Shown: piece by piece, positions 1 through 6,021 of the stretch | How positions within the stretch are numbered: the stretch's first letter is position 1 | How the letters are laid out: each line of letters starts with the position of its first letter | Source of the DNA: Nocardioidaceae bacterium | Lineage (GTDB): Bacteria; Actinomycetota; Actinomycetes; Propionibacteriales; Nocardioidaceae | DNA: 6,021 nt | NCBI GenBank assembly: GCA_025965395.1 | Contig: JAOPXA010000258.1 | Location: 1-6,021 of the forward strand | Direction: 5' to 3' | The notes under the pieces: model-generated | The model's database searches: none | What the model was told of the DNA's origin: nothing | The model's input: only the letters and a program-made list of their open reading frames with translations | Made by a program: the position numbers and the translations under genes

Positions 1-406
1 CGGAGATGAATACGGCGACTCCGTCGGAGTTGTCGGTCGGATTGAGGTGAGCAAATACTGCGGCGCTGCCCGCTGACACGATCGCCGCCGGCACCAGCTC
101 GCGCCACCGTCGACGCGTCGCCAACGACACCAGAGCAAGGGTGGCTGGTCCCGCGGCCGACCCTGAGACCGCCGTGAGAGCGGCGGTGATGAGAGCGATG
201 GTCAGCGGGTACCGGCGGCGCCAATGGGCCAACGCGAATGCAGTGAGCCCGAGCCCGATGTCCACGAAGAACCAGGGCCGGTGGTGATTCCATTGCCACC
301 CGGCAATTTCCCACCAGGCAAGGCCCGAGATCCCGACGACGACCATCGCGCGCCAGACGTGGCTCCAGGCATTCAACCTCGGCTGGAAGTTCTCGGGTTC
401 GGCCAC
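1..406 (-). CDS. Sensor histidine kinase, N-terminal membrane region (partial, cut by window edge)
   Basis: Read on the minus strand from a GTG at 406-404, this gives 135 codons with no stop and runs off the left edge. The protein begins MAEPENFQPRLNAW and is strongly hydrophobic, with membrane segments at about residues 20-37, 46-61, 68-96 and 104-120. Short Arg-rich loops (HWRRRYP at 61-67, ATRRRWREL at 96-104) separate them. This pattern, with ALVSLATRRRWRE after the third segment, is what I know from the N-terminal sensor region of actinobacterial NarL-type histidine kinases. The dimerisation/His and ATPase domains would lie outside the window, so kinase identity is inference. An in-frame TAA lies 9 nt upstream of the GTG, making it the furthest possible start; no Shine-Dalgarno is visible. 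It is divergent from an ABC-2 exporter, a common arrangement for kinases that control export. It could instead be another multi-pass membrane protein. Confidence 0.72.
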   Translation of the reverse strand, partial: MAEPENFQPRLNAWSHVWRAMVVVGISGLAWWEIAGWQWNHHRPWFFVDIGLGLTAFALAHWRRRYPLTIALITAALTAVSGSAAGPATLALVSLATRRRWRELVPAAIVSAGSAAVFAHLNPTDNSDGVAVFIS

Positions 407-525
407 GTGACCAGGTTAGGGCGCGCGACGAGGTGACCGCCACGGCCGAACGGCGCGCGGCCCCCCTACTTTCGGCTAACCAAGACTCGCCGCGCGGCTG
501 ATGTGCGTCGCCCAACCGAGACGGC
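407..525. promoter_or_regulatory. Divergent intergenic region between kinase and exporter genes
   Basis: This 119-nt gap must carry promoters for both the leftward kinase-like gene and the rightward exporter genes. On the minus strand TAACCT (413-418) fits the actinobacterial -10 pattern TAnnnT and ends 6 nt before the GTG start. With no Shine-Dalgarno there, this spacing suggests a leaderless transcript. I see no matching -35 element. On the plus strand I cannot point to a clean -10/-35 pair. A perfect 10-bp palindrome, GCCGCGCGGC, lies at 489-498, but such GC palindromes are frequent in this kind of DNA. A binding site for the unseen response regulator would be expected here. Confidence 0.35.
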
Positions 526-1452
526 ATGCTGGACCACATGATCACGATTGAAGGACTATCCAAGCGCTACGGCGGCTTTGTCGCCGTCGACGACGTCTCG
601 TTCACCTGCAAGGCTGGCTCGGGCACCGGCTTCCTGGGCCCCACCGGTGCGGGCAAGTCGACCACGATGCGCATCCTGACCGGCCTCACTCCTGAGGATT
701 CCGGCACGGCGCAAATTGATGGTGTGCGCTACTCCGACATCCCCAACCCCTCCACCAAGATCGGGGTCCTCCTCGACGCCTCGGCCCAGCATGCCGGTCG
801 CACCGGCCGCGAGATCCTGATGATCAGCGCATTGACCATGGGCCTCCCGACCAAGCGGGTCGACGAGATGCTTGAGCTCGTCAGCCTGACTCCGTCGGAG
901 TCCAAGCGCCGCGTGCGCAACTACTCTCTCGGTATGCGCCAACGCCTCGGCTTGGCCAATGCGTTGATGGGTGACCCGGAAGTCCTCATCCTGGACGAAC
1001 CGGCCAACGGCCTCGACCCTGCCGGCATCCATTGGATGCGTGGCCTCCTGCGCTCGTATGCAAACCGCGGCGGCACTGTCTTGCTGTCGTCCCATCTGCT
1101 CAACGAGATCGAGGTCATCGCCGACGAGATCGTCGTGATCGGCCAGGGCAAGATCGTCGCCAACGGCACGAAGGCAGAGCTACTTTCGACAGCCGGAACG
1201 TTCGTCAAGTCGCTGGAGCCCGATGACTTGCTCAAGGCGCTCGTGACCGCAGGCATCTCGGCCGAGCCTTCTGGCGACGCCGGTCTCCGCACCGACTCCA
1301 CCGCCGAGCAGGTCGGCCGTGCCGCCGCCGCTGCAGGCGTCGCCCTCGTCGAGCTTCGCGCCGCCGATGGTGCTGGGCTTGAAGAGATGTTCCTCAAGCT
1401 CACCGAACCAACGCAACGTGAATCCATCAATCCCGAAGGAGTCGTCGCATGA
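526..1452 (+). CDS. ABC-2 type exporter, ATP-binding protein
   Basis: This is the ATPase of an ABC exporter of the DrrA/CcmA type. It powers the membrane protein encoded next to it from the cytoplasmic face. Of 308 residues, the first ~220 form the nucleotide-binding domain: Walker A GPTGAGKST (38-46), signature SLGMR (134-138), Walker B VLILDEP (153-159), D-loop GLDP (162-165) and H-loop SSH (188-190). The Walker A has Thr where Asn is usual. The Q-loop region reads IGVLLDA with no Gln at the canonical place, as I recall for many actinobacterial members. The C-terminal ~90 residues form the variable extension common in this family, ending in GLEEMFLKLTE. An in-frame TGA at 499-501 limits the start to ATG 526 or ATG 538. 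The protein from 538 would begin MITIEGLSKRYGG, the usual family start, and neither ATG has a strong ribosome site. The substrate cannot be deduced. Confidence 0.93.
   Translation: MLDHMITIEGLSKRYGGFVAVDDVSFTCKAGSGTGFLGPTGAGKSTTMRILTGLTPEDSGTAQIDGVRYSDIPNPSTKIGVLLDASAQHAGRTGREILMISALTMGLPTKRVDEMLELVSLTPSESKRRVRNYSLGMRQRLGLANALMGDPEVLILDEPANGLDPAGIHWMRGLLRSYANRGGTVLLSSHLLNEIEVIADEIVVIGQGKIVANGTKAELLSTAGTFVKSLEPDDLLKALVTAGISAEPSGDAGLRTDSTAEQVGRAAAAAGVALVELRAADGAGLEEMFLKLTEPTQRESINPEGVVA
888..902. repeat. Inverted repeat GACTCCG-T-CGGAGTC, also found at 17-30
   Basis: A 15-nt perfect inverted repeat (7-bp arms, one central base) lies inside the ATPase gene. Its first 14 nt occur again at 17-30 inside the kinase-like gene. 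Both copies are within coding DNA, encoding TPSES here and NSDGV on the minus strand there. Chance is a realistic explanation in GC-rich sequence. Confidence 0.3.
1436..1441 (+). promoter_or_regulatory. Ribosome binding site of the permease gene
   Basis: AAGGAG lies inside the end of the ATPase gene, 7 nt before ATG 1449. It is the clearest Shine-Dalgarno in the window. It supports 1449 as the start, so the permease gene can load ribosomes independently as well as by coupling through the ATGA overlap. Confidence 0.75.
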
Positions 1453-2243
1453 GCGCCGTCGCCGCAGATCCTCGTCCCGCCGTCGCCGGTGCCAGCCCTA
1501 TCCCGTTTGCTCGCATCGTCAAGGTCGAGCTTCGCAAGATGTTCAACACGCGTTCGGGATTCTGGCTCATGGCCAGCATTGCCATCATCGCTCTGATAGC
1601 CACTGTCTCGGTGATCATCTTTGCCAACGACTCCGACATGGGTTACGGGCTCTTTGCCACGGTGATCGGCTTTCCCATGGCGATCCTGCTGCCGATCGTT
1701 GCCATTCTCTCGGTCACGAGCGAGTGGAGCCAGCGCACGGGCCTGACGACCTTCACCTTGATTCCGCATCGCGGCCAGGTCATCTCGGCCAAGGCGGTGG
1801 CGTCGATCGTCGTAGGGGTCGTATCGATGCTTCTGGCGTTCGCCATTGGCGCAGTCGGCAACGTCGTTGGCTCGACCATTGCCGGCGTCGACATCGTCTG
1901 GGATGTCGCGTTCAGTGACTTCCTCCTGATCATCTTCGCCAACGTCTTGGGTTTGCTGGTCGGATTCATGCTCGGCGTACTCATTCGCAACTCCGCGGGT
2001 GCCATCGTGGGCTACTTCGTGTACTCCTTCGTGCTGACGACAATCTTCGAAGTGTTGGCCAACGTCGCGAACTGGTTCAAGACGATCCGCCCCTGGATCG
2101 ACTTCAACTTCGCTCAGGGCAAGTTGTTCGATGCTCCTGTCACCGGCAAGGAGTGGGCCAATCTCGGGACGTCCAGCATCATCTGGCTCGTCATTCCGCT
2201 CATCATCGGCGTATGGATGGTGCTGCGCTCCGAGGTCAAGTAG
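1449..2243 (+). CDS. ABC-2 type exporter, permease protein
   Basis: This 264-residue integral membrane protein should be the partner of the ATPase just upstream. A cytoplasmic N-terminus ends in VKVELRKMFNTRSGFWL (25-40ish), the amphipathic coupling stretch typical of ABC-2 permeases. Six hydrophobic segments follow, at about 37-59, 66-89, 113-136, 155-178, 183-202 and 241-259. Between the second and third is SEWSQRTGLTTFTLIPHR (91-108), which resembles the conserved E-x-x-x-x-T-x-x-x-x-x-x-P-R/H-R motif I know from actinobacterial ABC-2 permeases. The gene overlaps the ATPase stop (ATGA) and has its own AAGGAG site. A dimer with two ATPase subunits is the expected form. Six helices plus a separate ATPase means one permease type may suffice, as a homodimer. 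The substrate is unknown; peptides, drugs or lipids are all possible for this family. Confidence 0.88.
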   Translation: MSAVAADPRPAVAGASPIPFARIVKVELRKMFNTRSGFWLMASIAIIALIATVSVIIFANDSDMGYGLFATVIGFPMAILLPIVAILSVTSEWSQRTGLTTFTLIPHRGQVISAKAVASIVVGVVSMLLAFAIGAVGNVVGSTIAGVDIVWDVAFSDFLLIIFANVLGLLVGFMLGVLIRNSAGAIVGYFVYSFVLTTIFEVLANVANWFKTIRPWIDFNFAQGKLFDAPVTGKEWANLGTSSIIWLVIPLIIGVWMVLRSEVK

Positions 2244-2261
2244 TCCCTGACCTAACGAACC

Positions 2262-2266
2262 GAGGA
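2262..2266 (+). promoter_or_regulatory. Ribosome binding site of dxr
   Basis: GAGGA lies 10 nt before ATG 2277. An ATG at 2269 is closer but in another frame and leads to no recognisable protein. An in-frame TAA at 2253-2255 leaves 2277 as the only ATG that gives the full Dxr N-terminus. The 33-nt gap after the permease stop shows neither a terminator hairpin nor a clear promoter, so read-through from the exporter genes is possible. Confidence 0.55.
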
Positions 2267-2276
2267 CAATGGCGGC

Positions 2277-3476
2277 ATGCAACGGCATGTCGCCATTCTC
2301 GGCTCGACCGGATCCATCGGGACCCAGGCTCTCGAGCTCATCGCCGCCAACCCCGACCGCTTCACCGTGGTCGCCTTGGCGGCCGGTGGCAACCAGCCGG
2401 AGCTGTTGGCCCAGCAGGCCCTCGACTTCAAGGTGCCGCTCATCGCCGTGGCCAAGGCGAGCGCGGTGCAAGACGTCCAGCTCGCGCTGTATGCGGTGGC
2501 CAAGCGCCAAGGCTATGCGGAGGGTGATTTCAAGCTTCCGCGGATCATCGCCGGGCCCGACGCGGCCGTCGAGATCGCCAAGGTGCCCTGCGACGTCGTG
2601 CTCAACGGTATGACCGGCGCCGTAGGCCTGCTCCCTACCCTTGCCGCGCTCGAAGCGGGCACGACGCTCGCCCTCGCTAACAAGGAGTCGCTCATCATTG
2701 GCGGTCGCCTCGTCATTGACGCGGCCAAGCCAGGGCAGCTCGTGCCTGTCGACTCCGAGCACTCGGCGCTGGCGCAGGCCATGCGCGGCGAGCGGCCCGA
2801 GGACGTACGCAAGCTGATCGTGACCGCGAGCGGTGGGCCGTTCAGGGGCCTGTCGCGCGACCAGCTCCACGACGTCACGCCCGAGCAGGCGATGGCGCAC
2901 CCGACCTGGGACATGGGCCCCGTCATCACGATCAACTCGGCCACCCTGGTCAACAAGGGTCTCGAGGTGATCGAGGCGCATCTGCTTTTCGACATCGCCT
3001 TCGACCGCATCGAGGTTGCCGTGCACCCCACGTCGATCGTCCATTCGATGGTCGAGTTCGTCGATGGGTCCACGATGCTCCAGGCTTCACCGCCAAGCAT
3101 GCTGCTGCCGATCGCGCTCGGTTTGGCGTGGCCTGATCGCATACCCGGTGCGGTCCCTGCCTGCGACTGGTCGGTCCCGACCACCTGGGAGTTCGCCCCG
3201 CTCGACGAAGAAGCGTTCCCTGCCGTGCGGCTCGCCCGCCTCGCTGGGGAGTTCGGCCGCACGGCGCCCGCCGTCTTCAATGCGGCCAACGAGGTATGCG
3301 TCGAAGCCTTTATCGCCGGGCGGATTTCGTTCCTCGAGATCGTCGACACCGTAGATGCGGTAGTTCGCTCCCATATTTCGGATCCGGAGGTACTCTCGAA
3401 GGAGCTGACACTCGCCGCCGTGCTCGCCGCAGACGCATGGGCGCGCCAGCGAGCTGCCGAACATACGGAGGACTGA
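2277..3476 (+). CDS. dxr: 1-deoxy-D-xylulose 5-phosphate reductoisomerase
   Basis: Dxr (IspC) converts 1-deoxy-D-xylulose 5-phosphate to 2-C-methyl-D-erythritol 4-phosphate with NADPH and a divalent metal. This is the first committed step of the MEP isoprenoid route, in the cytoplasm. The 399 residues match the family length. The NADPH motif GSTGSIG is at 9-15, NGMTGAVGL at 110-118 and ALANKES at 132-138. Metal ligands are D159 and E161 in VDSEHSA plus E230. Substrate-binding S185 (ASGGPF), S221, N226 and K227 ([10 protein letters not shown]) align with E. coli S186, S222, N227, K228 and E231. The flexible loop carries H208 and W211 (HPTWDMG). [12 protein letters not shown] and NAANEV are also present. 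The usual SPPDM segment reads SPPSM (271-275). The gene ends in TGATG, overlapping the next start, so it heads a three-gene coupled operon. Confidence 0.98.
   Translation: MQRHVAILGSTGSIGTQALELIAANPDRFTVVALAAGGNQPELLAQQALDFKVPLIAVAKASAVQDVQLALYAVAKRQGYAEGDFKLPRIIAGPDAAVEIAKVPCDVVLNGMTGAVGLLPTLAALEAGTTLALANKESLIIGGRLVIDAAKPGQLVPVDSEHSALAQAMRGERPEDVRKLIVTASGGPFRGLSRDQLHDVTPEQAMAHPTWDMGPVITINSATLVNKGLEVIEAHLLFDIAFDRIEVAVHPTSIVHSMVEFVDGSTMLQASPPSMLLPIALGLAWPDRIPGAVPACDWSVPTTWEFAPLDEEAFPAVRLARLAGEFGRTAPAVFNAANEVCVEAFIAGRISFLEIVDTVDAVVRSHISDPEVLSKELTLAAVLAADAWARQRAAEHTED
3467..3471 (+). promoter_or_regulatory. Ribosome binding site of the M50 protease gene
   Basis: GGAGG lies at the end of dxr, 4 nt before ATG 3476. 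This rules out the longer in-frame reading that begins at 3296, whose extra 60 residues are Arg-rich and are only dxr read in another frame. Confidence 0.7.
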
Positions 3477-4774
3477 TGACCGCACTGCTCTACGTCTTGG
3501 GCGTAGTGGTGTTCATCATCGGCGTCGCTGTCTCGATCGCTCTCCACGAGGTGGGTCACATGTACCCGGCGAAGAAGTTCGGGGTCAAAGTGACTCAGTA
3601 TTTCGTCGGCTTCGGCAAGACCGTCTGGTCGGTTCGGCGCGGTGAGACCGAGTACGGACTCAAGGCCATACCGCTCGGTGGATTCGTCAAGCTCGTCGGC
3701 ATGCTGCCGCCTGCGAAGGATGCCCTCCCCGGGACCGTGCGCCCCAGCAACACCGGCATGTTCACGCAGATGATCTCTGATGCGCGCAACGCTGAGTACG
3801 AGTTCGTGGAGCCTGGTGACCGCGATCGCCTCTTCTACCGCAAGGCGTGGTGGAAGAAGCTCATCATCATGTCCGGCGGACCCATCGTCAACATTGTCAT
3901 CGCGATCTTCCTTTTTGGCGCCTTGTTCATCGGCATCGGTGTCAACGAGCCCACGACCACCATCCGTTCGGTGTCCGATTGTGCGATCGCCGACGCCGAG
4001 GCAGGGCGCACCTGCACGTCGACCGACCCCGTCACTCCCGCCAGCGCGGCAGGGCTCGAGCCCGGCGACACGATCGAGTCGTTCAACGGCGTCAAGGTCA
4101 ACGAGTGGGATGACCTCACCGCGCTGATCCGCGACAACGGCACCCAACAAGCGACGATCGTCATCAACCGCGACGGCCAGACCATCACCAAGACCACCAA
4201 CACGTCGGTCTTGGCTCGCACCTCCCTGACTGACCCGACCCAGGTCGAGGACGTCGGGTTCCTCGGCGTCTCGCCGACGGCTGAGCGCCAGCGACAGAGC
4301 CCGCTGTATGTCGGCCAGATCATGGGCGAATACACGAAGTCGACGATCGGCGTCATCGTTCACCTGCCGCAGCGCATGGTGGCCGTGACGAAGGCCGCCT
4401 TCGGAGGCGAGCGCGAGGCTGACGGCCCGATGAGCGTCGTCGGAGCGAGTCGCGTGGCGGGGGAGATGGTGTCCGAGGACGGCACCACGTGGGTCGATCG
4501 AGCGTCGAGCATCCTCGGCCTTTTGGCTGCGCTCAACCTGTTCCTGGCCCTCTTCAACTTCATACCGTTGCTCCCCCTCGATGGCGGCCACATCGCTGGC
4601 GCCCTGTGGGAAGCCGTCCGTCGCGGATGGTCCAGGCTGCGTGGATTGCCCGACCCGGGCTACGTCGATGTGGCAAGAATGCTGCCGGTGGCTTATGGCG
4701 TCGGTTCCCTCCTTATCCTGATGAGTGTGATCCTGATCTACGCAGACCTCGTCAACCCGGTGAAGCTCACATGA
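3476..4774 (+). CDS. Membrane zinc metalloprotease, M50 / site-2 protease family (RseP/Rip1-like)
   Basis: This intramembrane protease of 432 residues is the actinobacterial counterpart of E. coli RseP and M. tuberculosis Rip1. Those enzymes cut membrane-spanning anti-sigma factors after a first cleavage outside the cell. The first helix (about 4-23) runs straight into the zinc motif HEVGH (24-28; E25 catalytic). GGFVKLVGM (68-76) matches the family's GGxVKM-type segment. A second helix is at about 128-153. One PDZ domain (about 184-240, with [11 protein letters not shown]) faces outside. The third zinc ligand, D369, sits in [12 protein letters not shown] (361-372) within a helix, and a last helix is at about 402-423. 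The only two cysteines, C169 and C180, lie in the outside segment before the PDZ domain. The start overlaps the dxr stop (TGATG) and the stop overlaps the ispG start (ATGA). Substrates cannot be told from the sequence. Confidence 0.95.
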   Translation: MTALLYVLGVVVFIIGVAVSIALHEVGHMYPAKKFGVKVTQYFVGFGKTVWSVRRGETEYGLKAIPLGGFVKLVGMLPPAKDALPGTVRPSNTGMFTQMISDARNAEYEFVEPGDRDRLFYRKAWWKKLIIMSGGPIVNIVIAIFLFGALFIGIGVNEPTTTIRSVSDCAIADAEAGRTCTSTDPVTPASAAGLEPGDTIESFNGVKVNEWDDLTALIRDNGTQQATIVINRDGQTITKTTNTSVLARTSLTDPTQVEDVGFLGVSPTAERQRQSPLYVGQIMGEYTKSTIGVIVHLPQRMVAVTKAAFGGEREADGPMSVVGASRVAGEMVSEDGTTWVDRASSILGLLAALNLFLALFNFIPLLPLDGGHIAGALWEAVRRGWSRLRGLPDPGYVDVARMLPVAYGVGSLLILMSVILIYADLVNPVKLT

Positions 4775-5919
4775 CCGTCGATCTCGGACTCCCCGAGGCC
4801 CCGCCGCCGGTCCTGGCCCCGCGCCGACTCACGCGCAAGATCAAGGTCGGCAAGGTCGAGGTCGGGGGAGACGCGCCCATCTCCGTGCAGTCGATGACCA
4901 CCACGCTCACGTCCGACGTCAACGCGACGCTTCAGCAGATCGCCGAGCTCACCGCGGCCGGTTGTGACATCGTGCGGGTCGCCTGTCCCAGCACCGACGA
5001 CGCCGACGCGCTGGCCGAGATCGCCCGCCACTCGCAGATTCCCGTCATCGCTGACATTCACTTCCAGCCGAAGTATGTGTTCGCCGCGATCGAGGCCGGT
5101 TGCGCCGCGGTGCGCGTCAACCCAGGCAACATCCGCAAGTTCGACGACCAGGTCAAGCAGATCGCCCAGGCCGCCAAGGATCACGGCACGTCGATCCGCA
5201 TCGGCGTCAACGCGGGCTCGCTCGACAAGCGGTTGCTCGCCAAGTACGGCAAGGCGACTCCCGAGGCCCTGGTCGAGTCCGCCGTATGGGAGGCATCGCT
5301 CTTCGAGGAGCACGACTTCCACGACTTCAAGATCTCGGTCAAGCACAACGACCCGGTCATCATGGTCCAGGCCTACGAGTTGCTGTCCGAACGCGGCGAC
5401 TGGCCGCTGCATCTTGGCGTCACCGAAGCTGGCCCGGCATTCCAGGGCACGATCAAGAGCGCCGTGGCATTCGGGTCTCTCCTGAGCAAGGGCATCGGCG
5501 ACACCATCCGCGTGTCGCTGTCGGCGCCTCCGGTCGAAGAGGTCAAGGTCGGCATCCAGATCCTGCAGTCGCTCAATTTGCGACCGCGCAAGCTCGAGAT
5601 CGTGTCGTGCCCTTCCTGCGGTCGCGCCCAGGTCGACGTCTACACGCTCGCTGAGCAGGTGACCGCCGGGCTCGAAGGCATGGAGGTCCCGTTGCGCGTC
5701 GCCGTCATGGGCTGCGTCGTCAATGGGCCGGGAGAAGCCCGCGAGGCTGATCTCGGTGTCGCCTCGGGCAACGGCAAGGGGCAGATCTTCGTCAAGGGCG
5801 AGGTCGTCAAGACGGTGCCGGAGAGCCAGATCGTCGAGACGCTGATCGAGGAAGCCCTGCGCATCGCCGAGCAGATGGAAGCTGCGCCTGGCGGGTCGCC
5901 GGTCGTTTCCGTGAGCTGA
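4771..5919 (+). CDS. ispG: 4-hydroxy-3-methylbut-2-enyl diphosphate synthase (flavodoxin/ferredoxin-dependent)
   Basis: IspG (GcpE) reductively opens the ring of 2-C-methyl-D-erythritol 2,4-cyclodiphosphate to give HMBPP, the penultimate MEP step, using a 4Fe-4S cluster. From ATG 4771 it is 382 residues, the usual length for the two-domain bacterial form. The N-terminal TIM barrel (about 20-265) shows [58 protein letters not shown] and [11 protein letters not shown]. The C-terminal domain carries cluster ligands C280 and C283 ([14 protein letters not shown]) and C315 with E322 ([10 protein letters not shown]), the same Cys-to-Glu spacing as in the Thermus enzyme. The ATG overlaps the protease stop (ATGA), and GGTGAAG lies 5 nt upstream. 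A longer in-frame reading from 4489 overlaps the protease gene and adds nothing IspG-like. The cysteine-coding stretch reappears at the window end. Confidence 0.98.
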   Translation: MTVDLGLPEAPPPVLAPRRLTRKIKVGKVEVGGDAPISVQSMTTTLTSDVNATLQQIAELTAAGCDIVRVACPSTDDADALAEIARHSQIPVIADIHFQPKYVFAAIEAGCAAVRVNPGNIRKFDDQVKQIAQAAKDHGTSIRIGVNAGSLDKRLLAKYGKATPEALVESAVWEASLFEEHDFHDFKISVKHNDPVIMVQAYELLSERGDWPLHLGVTEAGPAFQGTIKSAVAFGSLLSKGIGDTIRVSLSAPPVEEVKVGIQILQSLNLRPRKLEIVSCPSCGRAQVDVYTLAEQVTAGLEGMEVPLRVAVMGCVVNGPGEAREADLGVASGNGKGQIFVKGEVVKTVPESQIVETLIEEALRIAEQMEAAPGGSPVVSVS

Positions 5920-5921
5920 CC

Positions 5922-6021
5922 ATGGTTGCCGAATTCGTACGCGAGGAACGCGCACACCTCCGTACGCTCGGCGCGGTCGACCTGCCCGAGCTGCGGCCGC
6001 GCCCAGGTCGACGTCTACACG
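5922..6021 (+). CDS. Start of a downstream gene, possibly a GNAT acetyltransferase (partial, cut by window edge)
   Basis: An ATG 2 nt after the ispG stop opens a frame of 33 codons to the window end: MVAEFVREERAHLRTLGAV, then DLPELRPRPGRRLH. The part LRTLGAVDLPELR resembles the opening of GNAT N-acetyltransferases (R-x-L-x-x-x-D-L-x-x-L/V-R). In M. tuberculosis a GNAT-family gene follows gcpE, so the position fits. GTGAG (5911-5915), 6 nt upstream, is a weak ribosome site. The last codons (from about 5991) coincide with DNA that matches ispG in another frame, so RPGRRLH may not belong to this protein. The GNAT call rests mainly on synteny plus about 13 residues. Confidence 0.4.
   Translation, partial: MVAEFVREERAHLRTLGAVDLPELRPRPGRRLH
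5983..6021 (+). repeat. Partial direct repeat of an ispG segment (copy of 5608-5646)
   Basis: These 39 nt match 5608-5646 inside ispG at 35 positions. The last 24 nt (5998-6021 against 5623-5646) are identical. The offset is 375 nt. Read in the ispG phase they give [13 protein letters not shown], identical to the cluster-binding stretch of IspG, and the four mismatches are all silent in that reading. Immediately upstream (5980-5982 and before) the similarity ends: IspG has EIVS before the first Cys, whereas here the codons read ARST. The repeat is out of phase with the gene starting at 5922. Confidence 0.85.

Noticed and set aside
224..436. A 70-codon plus-strand frame rich in Pro, Arg and Glu
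   Set aside because: The opposite strand encodes a coherent multi-pass membrane protein across the same bases, with a start just after an in-frame stop.
2750..2770. Inverted repeat CCGAG-CA-CTCGG as a possible terminator or operator
   Set aside because: It lies in the codons for the invariant Dxr motif VDSEHSA, which explains the sequence, and no T-run follows.
921..3044. A 707-codon open frame on the minus strand
   Set aside because: It lies antisense to the ATPase, the permease and most of dxr. Its composition is dominated by Arg, Asp, Gly and His with no motif, as expected for the complement of GC-rich genes.
3296..3475. 60-residue N-terminal extension of the M50 protease
   Set aside because: It is Arg-rich, overlaps dxr, and ATG 3476 has a GGAGG site and gives the normal family N-terminus.
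2513..4591. A 692-codon open frame on the minus strand
   Set aside because: It is antisense to dxr and the M50 gene, both identified by catalytic motifs. Its composition shifts abruptly with the underlying genes and no domain is recognisable.
4489..4770. 94-residue N-terminal extension of IspG
   Set aside because: It overlaps the zinc-ligand region of the protease gene and contains nothing IspG-like; 4771 gives the standard length.
4738..5955. A 405-codon open frame on the minus strand over ispG
   Set aside because: It is the exact complement of ispG, rich in Asp, Arg, Leu and His without motifs.
5931..6000. EcoRI (5931-5936) and NotI (5993-6000) sites near the right end, suggesting a cloning vector junction
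   Set aside because: No vector or linker sequence follows. The NotI octamer simply results from CTGCGG next to CCGC in GC-rich DNA.

Overview
The window looks like a piece of a GC-rich actinobacterial chromosome. By eye it is about 60-65% GC, with G or C at most third codon positions and tightly packed genes. The order dxr - M50 site-2 protease - ispG, with the start of a further gene 2 nt after ispG, matches the order I know from Mycobacterium tuberculosis and many other actinobacteria (dxr, rip1, gcpE, then a GNAT-type gene). Details of the Dxr protein, such as its SPPSMLLP segment, feel closer to Propionibacteriales/Nocardioides-type sequences than to mycobacteria. That placement is an impression, not a search result.

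Layout. Positions 1-406 (minus strand) hold the 5' part of a membrane protein that I read as the N-terminal sensor region of a NarL-type histidine kinase, cut by the window edge. After a divergent intergenic gap (407-525), an ABC-2 type exporter is encoded on the plus strand: an ATPase (526-1452) and a six-helix permease (1449-2243), coupled by an ATGA overlap. After only 33 nt come dxr (2277-3476), an M50 zinc metalloprotease (3476-4774) and ispG (4771-5919). Each start overlaps the previous stop (TGATG, then ATGA), so these three genes form a translationally coupled operon. A gene fragment starts at 5922 and runs off the window.

How they work together. Dxr and IspG are the second and the sixth (penultimate) enzymes of the MEP route to isoprenoid precursors. 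The protease between them is the actinobacterial S2P/RseP homologue, which cuts transmembrane anti-sigma factors and similar substrates. The kinase and divergent exporter resemble common actinobacterial units in which a two-component system controls a neighbouring ABC-2 exporter; the response regulator would lie outside the window, beyond position 1.

Most of the window is ordinary, well-conserved biology, and I see no convincing new system. The strongest anomaly is at the right end. The last 39 nt (5983-6021) match an internal, cysteine-coding stretch of ispG (5608-5646) at 35 of 39 positions, in a different frame from the gene they sit in. This is probably a chimeric or assembly junction, but it needs checking.
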